From assembly GCF_014712225.1 (NCBI RefSeq), contig NZ_JACXBW010000002.1, positions 1 to 64,000 on the forward strand: 64,000 nucleotides of DNA. Reading direction: 5' to 3'. The DNA is from Pseudarthrobacter sulfonivorans (lineage in GTDB: Bacteria; Actinomycetota; Actinomycetes; Actinomycetales; Micrococcaceae). Positions 20,001 to 30,150 of the stretch are shown here, piece after piece. The notes under the pieces were generated by a model. That model saw only the letters and a list, made by a program, of their open reading frames with translations, was not told the origin of the DNA and did not search any database. A program made the translations under genes and the position numbers. How positions within the stretch are numbered: the first letter of the stretch is position 1; every line of letters begins with the position of its first letter.

Positions 20001-21239
20001 CTAATGCACGACAATCGGCTGAAAACCCTCGGCGCGGAGGGCGCCCAGGACCTGTTCGCAATGTTCGTGACCCTTGGTTTCGAGGTTGACGGTAATGGAG
20101 ACGTCACCCATGCTGATTGACCCGCCAACGCGCGTGTGGTCCAGCCCGGTCACGTTGGCGTCGTTTTCGGCAATGATCCGGGCGATGGTTGCCAGCGAGC
20201 CCGGGCGGTCATCGAGCATCATCCGCACCGTCATGTAGCGGCCGGCGGCGGACAAACCGCGCTGGATGACCTTGAGCATCAGCATCGGGTCAATGTTGCC
20301 GCCGGACAGGATCACGGCGGTGGTGCCGGGGTTTTCAATCTTCCCGTCCATCAGCGCTGCAACCCCCACGGCACCGGCGGGTTCCACCACCAGCTTGGCC
20401 CGTTCCAGCAGGAAGATCAGCGCACGCGCCAGCGAATCCTCGCTGACGGTGACCACATCATCCACCAGCTCACGGATGATGCTGAACGGCAGCTGGCCGG
20501 GGCGGCCCACAGCGATGCCATCAGCCATGGTGGAAACTCGCTTCAGCGGAACCAGGGCGTCTGCGGCGAGCGACGGCGGATAAGCGGCTGCGTTTTCGGC
20601 CTGGACGCCGATGATGCGGATCTCACGCCCGAGCTCCCGCGCCTTTGCCTTCACGGCGACGGCAACGCCGGCCAGCAGCCCGCCGCCGCCTACGCCCATC
20701 AGGATGGTGTCCACGTTGGGGATCTGTTCCAGGATCTCCAGGCCCACGGTGCCCTGGCCGGACACTACGTCCACGTTGTCGAAGGGGTGCACAAAAACCA
20801 TGCCGGATTCGTCGGCATATCGCTGCGCCTCGGCGAGGGCTTCGTCCACGTTGTGTCCGTGGAGTATCACCTCGGCTCCGTGGCTGCGGGTGGCGGCCAA
20901 CTTGGGAAGCGCTACGCCCAGCGGCATGTAGATACGGGCCTTAATGCCGAGTGCTTTGGCGGCCACCGCCACGCCCTGGGCGTGATTTCCAGCCGACGCC
21001 GCCACAACACCGCGCTTTTTCTCGTCCGCGGACAGCCTTGCCATCCGCACGTAGGCGCCGCGGACCTTGAAGGATCCGGCCCGCTGCAGGTTTTCGCACT
21101 TGAAAAAAACCTCACCGCCCACCATGCTGCCGAGTGCCCGCGACGATTCCACCGGTGTCCGCGTAATAATCCCCTCGAGCAGCTTCTGCGCCTCCAGGAC
21201 ATCGTCCAGCGTGACGGGAAGGGTATCGAGGGTGTTCAC
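20001..21239 (-). CDS. ilvA: Threonine ammonia-lyase
   Basis: A PLP enzyme converting L-threonine to 2-oxobutanoate, the entry step of isoleucine synthesis. The 412-aa protein has Lys58 in the PLP motif GSFKVRGAY, the Gly-rich phosphate loop GVGGGGLLAG at about 190 and a C-terminal ACT-like domain (about 325-412: MTVRMMLDDRPGSLATIARII). One C-terminal regulatory module rather than two, as in short-form enzymes, leaves it open whether it is the biosynthetic or a catabolic type. Upstream is an AI-2E family gene on the same strand 47 bases away. Confidence 0.92.
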   Translation of the reverse strand: MNTLDTLPVTLDDVLEAQKLLEGIITRTPVESSRALGSMVGGEVFFKCENLQRAGSFKVRGAYVRMARLSADEKKRGVVAASAGNHAQGVAVAAKALGIKARIYMPLGVALPKLAATRSHGAEVILHGHNVDEALAEAQRYADESGMVFVHPFDNVDVVSGQGTVGLEILEQIPNVDTILMGVGGGGLLAGVAVAVKAKARELGREIRIIGVQAENAAAYPPSLAADALVPLKRVSTMADGIAVGRPGQLPFSIIRELVDDVVTVSEDSLARALIFLLERAKLVVEPAGAVGVAALMDGKIENPGTTAVILSGGNIDPMLMLKVIQRGLSAAGRYMTVRMMLDDRPGSLATIARIIAENDANVTGLDHTRVGGSISMGDVSITVNLETKGHEHCEQVLGALRAEGFQPIVVH

Positions 21240-21286
21240 GGACTGTTCTCCTTGGGTGGATTCGGCCCCGGTGGCCGGCCGACGGG

Positions 21287-22600
21287 TCAGGCCTCGCCCT
21301 CCGGGTGGGATGCGTCTGTGCTGGCTGCGGCATCCTTGCCACGGAGGGACCTGCCGCCCGGCAACCGGACTTCCCTGATGGTGTCATCAGTGTCCGGGCC
21401 AAGCGTCACTGGCCCTTCGGGGGTTACCAGCACTTGTTCATGTTCCCACGTTCTGGCAGCGATGTAGCGAATTGCGGAGTTTGCTACGGCGAGAATGGGC
21501 ACCGAGAACAGCGCCCCGGGAATACCTGCCAGGTACGATCCTGCCGCCACGCTGAGGATGACCGCCACCGGATGCAGGGATACGGCCTTGCCCATCACCA
21601 GCGGTTGCAGGATATGGCTCTCCAACTGCTGGACCAAGAGCACGATGGCCAGCATGATGAGGGCGTTGATCGGCCCGTTGGCCACGAGCGCCAGGAGGAC
21701 GGCGATGGCGCCCGTCACCAGTGCACCTACCACCGGAATGAACGAACCGATGAACACGAGCACGCTGAGCGGCAGGGCCAGCGGAACCCCGATGATCGCC
21801 GCTCCCACGCCGATACCCACCGCATCAACGAAAGCGACAAACATCTGGATCCGTGCGTAGCTGACCATGGACGCCCAGCCCTTGCGCCCGGCGCCGAACG
21901 CAGCGGCTCGCGCCTTCTTCGGCAGCAGCCGGACGATGAAGGCCCAGATCCTGTCGCCCTCAAGCAGGAAGAAGATCAGGATGAAAAGGGCCAGCACCAG
22001 GCCGGCTGCGAAGTGGCCTGCCGTACTGCCGAAGGACAGTGCCCCGCTGAGGATGCTGCTGCTGTTGTCCTGCAGGGCCGCGGTGCCTTCCTTGAGGTAC
22101 TGGTCGATCTGGTCCGCCGTCAGGTGCAGCGGTCCGTCGGCCAGCCAGTCCTGGACCTGCTTCACGCCGGCCAGCGCCTGGGACCAGAGTTCGCCGAAGC
22201 CTGAGACCAGCTGGCGCCCGACGAGGGCGAGGGCGCCAGCGATCAGGCCGATGAATCCGAGTACTGTGACGGCTACCGCGGCGCCGTTTGGCAGCCGCCT
22301 GCTCCGCAACCAGCGCACCACCGGACTCAGCAGTCCGGCCAGGAGCGCTGCCACCATAACGGGAATGATCAGGAAGCTGATCCGGCTCAGCAGCCAGATC
22401 AGGGCGCCACCCACCACCAGGATGAGCCCGATCCGCCAGGCCCACGAGGCTGCGATGCGGACCCCGTACGGGATGTCCTGGTCCAGCTCACGGTCCGCCC
22501 GCACGCGGGACGGACGGGTCATTTCAGCAGGCCGGACCAGGTCCGGCGCCTGCCGGCCCGGAGTCGAAGCGGATGGGGCGGCGTCCTCGGCTGGCGTCAT
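21287..22600 (-). CDS. AI-2E/PerM-family membrane transporter
   Basis: A 437-aa integral membrane protein with about eight helices. Family hallmarks are the central pore region (SVLVFIGSFIPVVGALVTGAIAVLLAL), the HPVAVILSVAAGSYLAGIPGALFSVP segment and the N-terminal ASWAWRIGLILVVGG. Family members export the quorum signal AI-2 or act as cation antiporters, so the substrate is unknown. Both termini are hydrophilic. It precedes ilvA on the same strand. Confidence 0.88.
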   Translation of the reverse strand: MTPAEDAAPSASTPGRQAPDLVRPAEMTRPSRVRADRELDQDIPYGVRIAASWAWRIGLILVVGGALIWLLSRISFLIIPVMVAALLAGLLSPVVRWLRSRRLPNGAAVAVTVLGFIGLIAGALALVGRQLVSGFGELWSQALAGVKQVQDWLADGPLHLTADQIDQYLKEGTAALQDNSSSILSGALSFGSTAGHFAAGLVLALFILIFFLLEGDRIWAFIVRLLPKKARAAAFGAGRKGWASMVSYARIQMFVAFVDAVGIGVGAAIIGVPLALPLSVLVFIGSFIPVVGALVTGAIAVLLALVANGPINALIMLAIVLLVQQLESHILQPLVMGKAVSLHPVAVILSVAAGSYLAGIPGALFSVPILAVANSAIRYIAARTWEHEQVLVTPEGPVTLGPDTDDTIREVRLPGGRSLRGKDAAASTDASHPEGEA

Positions 22601-22640
22601 AGCCTAATACTTCCTCAGCTACGGCCGTTATGCGAAACGA

Positions 22641-23600
22641 CTACCCGTGGTCACCCAACACGGCATCGATGCCCCACCTCATGGTGAAGGACTCTCCCGG
22701 CGGGAGCCAGCGCAGCCCGTCACCTGAATTGAAGGCGTTCGCGGGACCGGTCATGGGTTCGATGGCCACCGCCCTGGGCCGGCCTGGCAGTTGGGTTGTC
22801 ACGAACACGTGGACATAACCGCAGGATTCGTCCTGCCACAACGTCACCCTGCGGCCGTCCGGCGCGGCGAGCGTGTGGCGGGCCGCGCCGCCGTCGAACG
22901 TGAGGTCGGTCAGTGCCACATCGATATCAAGGTCCCCGATGCGCTGGCCGCCGCGAAAGTCGCAGTCCCCGCTGACGGGCTCCGAGCTGCGCGGAATCAG
23001 CCGCTCGTCAGCCACCAGGCTGGTGTCAGCAGCCACAGTCAGGACCAGGTTGTCCACGTCCGCGTCACCGAGCCGCAGGTACGGGTGGGCTCCCAGCACG
23101 AACGGTGCAGGGGCGTTGGAGTCGTTGATCAGGGTCTGACGCACCTCCAGGCCCAGATCCTCCGCCAGAAGGTACTGCACCCGGTGGCGCACCAGGAACG
23201 GGTACCCGTGCTGGGGAAACACCGTCGCCTCAAGGGTCACCGAATACTGTGACTCGTCAACCAGGTTGTAGGCGGCGTTGCGGAGCAGCCCGTGACTGGC
23301 GTTGTTCCGCGAGACCTCGGTGATGTCGAGCTGCTGCTTCTTTCCATCGAGGTACCAGACCCCGTCCGCCACCCTGTTGGCCCAGGGGGCGAGCGTGATT
23401 CCGGCGGCGCCGGGAGAAATTTCGGCGTCACCGTACGTCTCTGTGAGCTGCACACCGGCCCGGCTGTAGAGCCGGAGGCCGGCCGCCAGTTCGGTGACCA
23501 CGGCCAGGGCATCGGCCCGCCGGATCTCGTATTGACGTCCCGTGGCGTAAGACTGAAAACCGGAGGGGGCGCTGGCGTCCGGGGTTGTACTCGAAGTCAT
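22641..23600 (-). CDS. Aldose 1-epimerase family protein (GalM-like)
   Basis: A 319-aa beta-sandwich mutarotase that converts beta-hexose to alpha-hexose so that GalK can act. Family segments are GITLAPWANRVADG (sugar-binding Asn/Arg), NNASHGLLRNAAYNL (catalytic His) and GAHPYLRLGD. The ATG at 23600 precedes the STTPDAS segment. It is divergent from galT-galK across 131 bases, which supports a galactose role. Confidence 0.88.
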   Translation of the reverse strand: MTSSTTPDASAPSGFQSYATGRQYEIRRADALAVVTELAAGLRLYSRAGVQLTETYGDAEISPGAAGITLAPWANRVADGVWYLDGKKQQLDITEVSRNNASHGLLRNAAYNLVDESQYSVTLEATVFPQHGYPFLVRHRVQYLLAEDLGLEVRQTLINDSNAPAPFVLGAHPYLRLGDADVDNLVLTVAADTSLVADERLIPRSSEPVSGDCDFRGGQRIGDLDIDVALTDLTFDGGAARHTLAAPDGRRVTLWQDESCGYVHVFVTTQLPGRPRAVAIEPMTGPANAFNSGDGLRWLPPGESFTMRWGIDAVLGDHG

Positions 23601-23731
23601 GAGCACCACCGTACAGGGGGCTGAGGGCTCCTGCCATCACCGCTTTGTTATATTTTGTTTGAAAATATTCCTTTTTGGGCGGATTGTTGGCATGATTGAT
23701 CCAACGCCGCACTCTCTAAAGGACCTCAGCC
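23601..23731. promoter_or_regulatory. Divergent galM / galTK intergenic region
   Basis: A 131-base gap with a markedly AT-rich core at about 23643-23676, in contrast to the GC-rich surroundings. It must contain the promoters of galM and of galT-galK and probably an operator. I could not identify a convincing -35/-10 pair or a perfect dyad. Confidence 0.5.
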
Positions 23732-24891
<1,160 letters not shown>

Positions 24892-24895
<4 letters not shown>

Positions 24896-26079
24896 GCGCA
24901 GCCCCTGACCCGCTGACCACACCGGCGCCGCCCGGCGCGGCGGAACTTGCCGCCCGCTTTGAGCGGGAGTTCGGCAGGCTTCCCGACGGCGTCTGGCAGG
25001 CACCGGGACGCGTTAACCTGATCGGCGAACACACCGACTACAACGAAGGCTTTGTGCTCCCGTTCGCCATCAACAAAACTGCCCGCGTCGCCGTCGCAGT
25101 CAGGCCGGACTCCATGGTCAGGCTCCTGTCCACCTACGGCGACCACGGCCTGGTGACCGCCGATCTGGCCGCCTTGGCGCCAGGCTCAGCGAAGGGCTGG
25201 ACCAAGTATCCGCTTGGTGTCATCTGGGCCCTGCAGCAGCGCGACATCGCAGTCCCCGGCCTGGACCTGCTCCTCGATTCCGATGTGCCGCTGGGTGCCG
25301 GCCTGTCCTCCTCACACGCCATCGAGTGCGCCGTCATTACGGCCCTCAACGAACTGACGGGAGCCGGGCTGGGACCGGAGGACATGGTCCTCGCCACGCA
25401 GCGCGCCGAAAACGACTTCGTCGGTGCCCCGACAGGCATCATGGACCAGTCGGCGTCGCTTCGCGGTTCCAAAGGCCATGCCGTGTTTCTGGATTGCCGG
25501 GACCAGCGCGTCCAGCTGGTTCCCTTCGACGCCGAGTCCGCCGGGCTTGTCATGCTGGTGATTGACACCAAGGTGTCCCACTCCCATGCCGACGGCGGCT
25601 ACGCCTCACGCCGGGCTTCCTGCGAACGGGGCGCCGCAGCGCTGGGCGTCAAGGCGCTCCGGGACGTTCAGGTGGACGACCTTGAAGAAGCCGCAAGACT
25701 GCTGGACGAGGTCACCTACCGGCGTGTGCGCCACGTGGTGACTGAGGACGAGCGCGTCCTGCAGACCGTGGAACTGCTCAGCAGCGAGGGCCCCGCCGCC
25801 ATCGGGGAACTGCTGGACGCCAGCCACGTGTCCATGCGGGACGACTTCGAAATCTCCTGCCCGGAACTGGATCTTGCAGTGGACACCGCGCGCACCAACG
25901 GGGCCATTGGCGCACGGATGACCGGCGGCGGGTTCGGCGGGGCAGCCATCGCCCTCACACCGGTGGCGGCTGAGCAGCAGGTGCGCGCCGCCGTCGAACG
26001 CGCGTTCTCCGGGGCCGGCTACACGGCTCCGGAGATATTCACCGTGACCCCGGCCGCCGGCGCGAAGCGCATCTCGTAG
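24892..26079 (+). CDS. galK: Galactokinase
   Basis: ATP-dependent phosphorylation of galactose to galactose-1-phosphate. The 395-aa GHMP kinase has the galactokinase signature GRVNLIGEHTDYN at 39-51, the ATP loop PLGAGLSSSHAIE at about 130-142 and the C-terminal GARMTGGGFGGAAI. The GTG start overlaps the galT stop by four bases. A hairpin terminator follows. Confidence 0.95.
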
Positions 26080-26110
26080 CTCACGGGCACGGCTGACAGC
26101 AGCAACAAAA

Positions 26111-26159
26111 GAGGGCTCCCGCCCCGTGCGCGCTGCACGGGCGGGAGCCCTCCTGTTGT
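26111..26159. terminator. Bidirectional terminator galK / Bax-inhibitor gene
   Basis: GAGGGCTCCCGCCC (26111-26124) pairs perfectly with GGGCGGGAGCCCTC (26139-26152), with an inner CGTGC/GCACG pairing. It is preceded by AACAAAA and followed by CTGTTGTT, so it can serve the convergent gene as well. Confidence 0.85.
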
Positions 26160-26192
26160 TGGATTCGTACGACGGCGGATGCCGCCTGGGTG

Positions 26193-27122
26193 CTAGTCGT
26201 CGCCCCGCAGGATGGCGAGCAGGCGGATGATCTCCACGTACAGCCACACCAGGGTGACCGTCAGGCCAAAGGCTGCGGTCCAGGAGAAGCGCTGCGGAGC
26301 GCCACTCTGCACGCCGGCCTCGATGCTCGTGAAGTCCATGATCAGGGAGAACGCCGCCAGCCCGATGGCGAGCAGGCCGATGAAGACACCCAGCGGGATG
26401 CCGAAGATTTCAACGCTGGTCCGCAGGCCGAAGGGTTCCTGCACCGCACCGGTCCACATCATCACCAGGTTGATCAGCGAGAACACGGCATAGCCGATGA
26501 TCGCAATCATGAAGAAGCGCATGGCCTTCGGCGTAGCACGCACCTTGCCGCTCTTGAACAGGACCAGTGTCACCGCAAAGACCGACAGCGTGCCGATGAC
26601 CGCCTGCAGGCCGACACCGGGATACATCTGGTCCAAAATGCGGGTCAGGCCGCCGAGGAACAGGCCTTCGAGCCCCGCGTAAGCAAGGATCAGCGCCGGC
26701 GACGGCTGCTTTTTGAACGTGTTGACCAGGGCCAGGACGAAGCCGCCCAGTGCACCGACAATCATCAGCATGCTCGCGAGGCCCATGCTGACGAACAGGG
26801 TCACAGCTGCGCCGGCAACGACTACTCCGAGGCAGGCAGCGGTCTTGACGATGACGTCGTCGTACGTCATCCGGCCGGTATCCGCAGGACCCGCGGCCGG
26901 CTGGTTGTACATCTGCTGCAGCTGCTCATTGGTCATCGGCTGCTGCTGGCCCCAACCGCCCTGCCCGTCCATGACCTGGCCGGGCGCGCGGCCATACGAC
27001 TGCTGTCCGTATGGCTGCTGGCCGTACTGGGCCTGTCCGTAGGGCGCCTGCGGGACACGCGGTGCCTGCGTTGCTCCACGGAAATTCTTTCCGTTGAAGA
27101 TCGGGTTTCCGCCAAGTGCCAT
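26193..27122 (-). CDS. Bax inhibitor-1/YccA-family membrane protein
   Basis: A 309-aa protein. Residues 1-85 are hydrophilic with YGQ-type repeats at 28-44 (three YGQ plus one YGR) and a Gln-rich stretch to about residue 70. Residues of about 95-305 hold seven hydrophobic helices typical of the BI-1/YccA (DUF4870-like) superfamily, with conserved LINLVMMWTGAV and DFTSIEAGVQSGAP segments. The family is linked to calcium leak or protease interaction; the role here is unknown. GGAGG lies upstream of the ATG. Confidence 0.88.
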   Translation of the reverse strand: MALGGNPIFNGKNFRGATQAPRVPQAPYGQAQYGQQPYGQQSYGRAPGQVMDGQGGWGQQQPMTNEQLQQMYNQPAAGPADTGRMTYDDVIVKTAACLGVVVAGAAVTLFVSMGLASMLMIVGALGGFVLALVNTFKKQPSPALILAYAGLEGLFLGGLTRILDQMYPGVGLQAVIGTLSVFAVTLVLFKSGKVRATPKAMRFFMIAIIGYAVFSLINLVMMWTGAVQEPFGLRTSVEIFGIPLGVFIGLLAIGLAAFSLIMDFTSIEAGVQSGAPQRFSWTAAFGLTVTLVWLYVEIIRLLAILRGDD

Positions 27123-27264
27123 TGCTGGTGTCCTCCAAGGTTTGGGTCAAGTTATAGGTTGAGGCGTGAACTATAAGCCACGCTACCAATATCTACGCCC
27201 TCACGCGCCAATAAGTTCCCCTATCGAAGGCCCCGAAACCCAACTGTGATGCTGGCCGGCGTTC

Positions 27265-27978
27265 TCAGCCCACTCCGAGGTAGGCCTCCTTGATGGCAGG
27301 ATTCGCCAAGAGTTCCTTCCCGGTGCCGCTGTGGGTGATCTCCCCCGTCTCCAAAACAAACGCCCGGTGGGCGCCGGCAAGGGCCTGGTTGGCGTTCTGT
27401 TCGACCATCAGCACGGTGGTCCCCTGCTTGTTGATCTCCTTGATGATCTTGAAGATCTGGCGGATGAACTGCGGCGCCAGGCCCATGGACGGTTCGTCAA
27501 GGAGGAGCAGTTTCGGATCCGACATCAGGGCCCGGCCGATGGCCAGCATTTGCTGTTCGCCACCGGACATCGTGCCGCCGTACTGCTTGATCCTTTCCTT
27601 CAGCCGAGGGAACAGATCAAACACGCGTTCAAGGTCCTGCGGCACTCCGGCCCTGTTTTTCCTGCCGAAGGTACCCATGTCCAGGTTTTCCATGACCGTC
27701 ATGCCAGGGAAGATCCCGCGGCCCTCGGGAGCCTGTGAGATGCCCCGGACTACCCGGATGTGGGCCTTCATTTTGGTGATGTCCTCCCCCGCGAAGGTGA
27801 TCTTGCCGACCGAGGGGTTCAGGATGCCGGATATCGTCTTCATGGTTGTGGTCTTGCCGGCCCCATTGGCGCCGATGAGCGAAACAACCTCCCCTTCGTT
27901 CACACTGAAGGACATGTCCCGGATGGCCCGGATGCGTCCGTAGTGGACCGAAATTCCTTCCACCTCAAGCAACGTCAT
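27265..27978 (-). CDS. livF: Branched-chain amino-acid ABC transporter ATPase LivF
   Basis: One of two ATPases of a LivFGHMK-type importer. The 237-aa protein has Walker A GANGAGKTT at 36-44, the signature MSGGEQQMLAIGRALM and Walker B KLLLLDEPSMGLAPQ. The ATG at 27978 lies inside the end of livG (14-base overlap), so the two are coupled; an upstream extension is not supported. It is the last gene of the liv operon. Confidence 0.93.
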   Translation of the reverse strand: MTLLEVEGISVHYGRIRAIRDMSFSVNEGEVVSLIGANGAGKTTTMKTISGILNPSVGKITFAGEDITKMKAHIRVVRGISQAPEGRGIFPGMTVMENLDMGTFGRKNRAGVPQDLERVFDLFPRLKERIKQYGGTMSGGEQQMLAIGRALMSDPKLLLLDEPSMGLAPQFIRQIFKIIKEINKQGTTVLMVEQNANQALAGAHRAFVLETGEITHSGTGKELLANPAIKEAYLGVG

Positions 27979-28900
27979 CTTCGGGCTCCCCCAGGTAGGC
28001 CGAAATAACCCGCGGGTCTTCTCGGATGGCTTTTGGCAGGCCGTCGGCGATCTTCTTGCCGAACTCCAGGACAACAATCCGGTCCGTCACCCCCATGACC
28101 AGCTTCATATCGTGCTCAATGAGCAAAACGGTATAGCCTTCATCGCGGATGGTGCGGATCAAGGCCATCAGGTCCTCTTTCTCAGCCGGGTTAAAACCAG
28201 CCGCAGGCTCATCCAGGCAGAGCACCTTCGGGTCCGTGGCCAACGCCCGTGCTATCTCCAAGCGGCGCTGATAGCCGTAGGGCAGATGGCGGGACAGGAA
28301 ATGGGCGTGATCTGCAATGCCCACAAAGTCCAGCAGGGCCATCCCCCGCACAATGGCCGATTTCTCCTCACGGACGTGCGTGGGAAGCCTCAGCAACGCT
28401 CCGCCGACGCTGGTCCGGTGGCGGGCGTCCAGGCCCACCACAACATTTTCGAGGGCCGTCATCTCGCCAAAGAGCCGAATGTTCTGAAAAGTGCGGGACA
28501 GCCCCAGCCTGGTGATCTTGTGCTGTTTCAACCCATTAAGGACCTGGCCTTCGAGCACCACTTGGCCGCTGGTGGGCTTGTAAACCCCGGTCATGGCATT
28601 GAAGCAGGTGGTCTTCCCGGCGCCGTTAGGCCCGATCAGGCCAAGGATCTCGCCTCGCTTGATGTTGAAGCTGATATTGTCCAGCGCCACGAGGCCGCCG
28701 AATTTGATGGTGAGGTCCTTGACCTCAACAATGTTCTCACCGACCTTCGCCGCAATGTCGCGGTCCGGCGCAACCATTTCGGCCAGCTCCGGCTCCACTC
28801 CGGCCTCAGCCAGTGCATCGACGTCGGGTCCGGCTGGGGGAGGTACTGCCGGCTCCGCTGTGTCCTGTTCCCCGGCAGGCAACCTGTTGTCCTCGCTCAT
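27965..28900 (-). CDS. livG: Branched-chain amino-acid ABC transporter ATPase LivG
   Basis: The second ATPase of the importer, 311 aa. Walker A GPNGAGKTT is at 90-98, with signature-region HLPYGYQRRLEIARALA and Walker B KVLCLDEPAAGFNP. The first 55 residues are an acidic, Pro/Ala-rich extension absent from typical 255-aa LivG proteins. The start overlaps the livM stop as ATGA, so the extension is probably genuinely translated. Confidence 0.92.
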   Translation of the reverse strand: MSEDNRLPAGEQDTAEPAVPPPAGPDVDALAEAGVEPELAEMVAPDRDIAAKVGENIVEVKDLTIKFGGLVALDNISFNIKRGEILGLIGPNGAGKTTCFNAMTGVYKPTSGQVVLEGQVLNGLKQHKITRLGLSRTFQNIRLFGEMTALENVVVGLDARHRTSVGGALLRLPTHVREEKSAIVRGMALLDFVGIADHAHFLSRHLPYGYQRRLEIARALATDPKVLCLDEPAAGFNPAEKEDLMALIRTIRDEGYTVLLIEHDMKLVMGVTDRIVVLEFGKKIADGLPKAIREDPRVISAYLGEPEDDVA

Positions 28901-30150
28901 GCCTGGATTCCTTTCTCCCGGTCCCGGTCAGGCCGCAGCCCAGTGGGTGGCTTTCCGTTTGACGGCAGGCTGGCACCGTCCTTTTTCGCAACCCTTTGAT
29001 AAGCCGTCCGCCCGTAGGCAAGCAGCCGCTGACGCGCCGGGAAGAGGCCCTGGGAGCGGAAAATCATGATCAGCACCAGGGCGATGCCAAAGATGAGGTA
29101 CTTGTATTCGGCGATGGCCGTGAACCGCAGCGGAATGTAACTCACCAAGGCACCGCCGATGATGGCTCCGACCTTGTTGCCCGCCCCGCCGAGCACCACG
29201 GCCGCCAGGAACAGGATGGAGGTGGTGACATCGAACTTCTGGTTGTTCACGAAGCCGACCTGCCCCGCAAACAGGGCGCCTGAGAGGCCGCCAATGGCAG
29301 CCCCGATGGCGAACGCCCATACCTTGTACTTGAAGGTCGGCACGCCCATGATCTCAGCGGCGTCTTCGTCCTCACGGATGGCAATCCAGGCGCGGCCCAC
29401 GCGGCTGCGTTCGAGGTTGCCCACCAGGAGCGTGATGATAATAATGATGGTCAGTGTGAGCCAGTACCAGGGAACGCCGTTGGAATTCGAGAAGATCGGG
29501 GTACCATCCGCTTCTGTTCCGGGCGGATGCCCCACATTCTGAAAACCCACCTGGCCTTTCATGGCCGGAATAATCGTGGCAAGAATCCGAACAATCTCCC
29601 CGAACCCGAGGGTGACGATGGCCAGATAATCTCCGCGGAGCCGGAGCGTTGGAACGCCCAGCACCACGCCAAAGAACATGGTCACAGCCATGGCAATCGG
29701 GATGGTCCACAAGTACGGGATGTGCAGGAAGGGCGAATCAGGGCTTGTCAGCATCGCCGCGCAATAGGAGCCGACGGCGAAGAAGGCCACGTACCCGAGG
29801 TCCAGCAGGCCCGCATAGCCCACCACCACGTTCAGTCCGACGGCGATCAGCGCGAAGCGCGCCATGTCGAAGCAGGCGAGGGCGAAATTGTTGCCCGGCT
29901 CGGTGGTAATGATCGGCGGATTGATCAGCGGCAGCATGTAGGCCAGGATCACGACAACAATCAGAAATGCCCATTGCTGTTGCCGCGGGAGTGCGTTCCA
30001 TTTTTCACCCCAGGCACCAAAGATGCCGGGCCGGCCCCTCCTTTCGGGCGTTACGCTGCTTCCGGGTCCGGCTGCTACGGCTTCGCGGTCCGCGGCCGCC
30101 TGCGCCGCTGCCGCTTCCGGAAGCGGAGTGGGTCCATCTGTCATGCTCAT
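28897..30150 (-). CDS. livM: Branched-chain amino-acid ABC transporter permease LivM
   Basis: A membrane permease of 417 aa with about nine hydrophobic segments. The LivM-type cytoplasmic coupling region is visible in SRVGRAWIAIREDEDAAEIMGV, and GLSGALFAGQVGFVN follows. The first 70 residues are hydrophilic. The ATG at 30150 has AAGGAG seven bases upstream and overlaps the livH stop as ATGA. Confidence 0.93.
   Translation of the reverse strand: MSMTDGPTPLPEAAAAQAAADREAVAAGPGSSVTPERRGRPGIFGAWGEKWNALPRQQQWAFLIVVVILAYMLPLINPPIITTEPGNNFALACFDMARFALIAVGLNVVVGYAGLLDLGYVAFFAVGSYCAAMLTSPDSPFLHIPYLWTIPIAMAVTMFFGVVLGVPTLRLRGDYLAIVTLGFGEIVRILATIIPAMKGQVGFQNVGHPPGTEADGTPIFSNSNGVPWYWLTLTIIIIITLLVGNLERSRVGRAWIAIREDEDAAEIMGVPTFKYKVWAFAIGAAIGGLSGALFAGQVGFVNNQKFDVTTSILFLAAVVLGGAGNKVGAIIGGALVSYIPLRFTAIAEYKYLIFGIALVLIMIFRSQGLFPARQRLLAYGRTAYQRVAKKDGASLPSNGKPPTGLRPDRDREKGIQA

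Noticed and set aside
27151..27176. TTATAG and CTATAA inverted halves upstream of the Bax-inhibitor gene
   Set aside because: Six-base arms with a 13-base GC-rich spacer are too weak to propose an operator.
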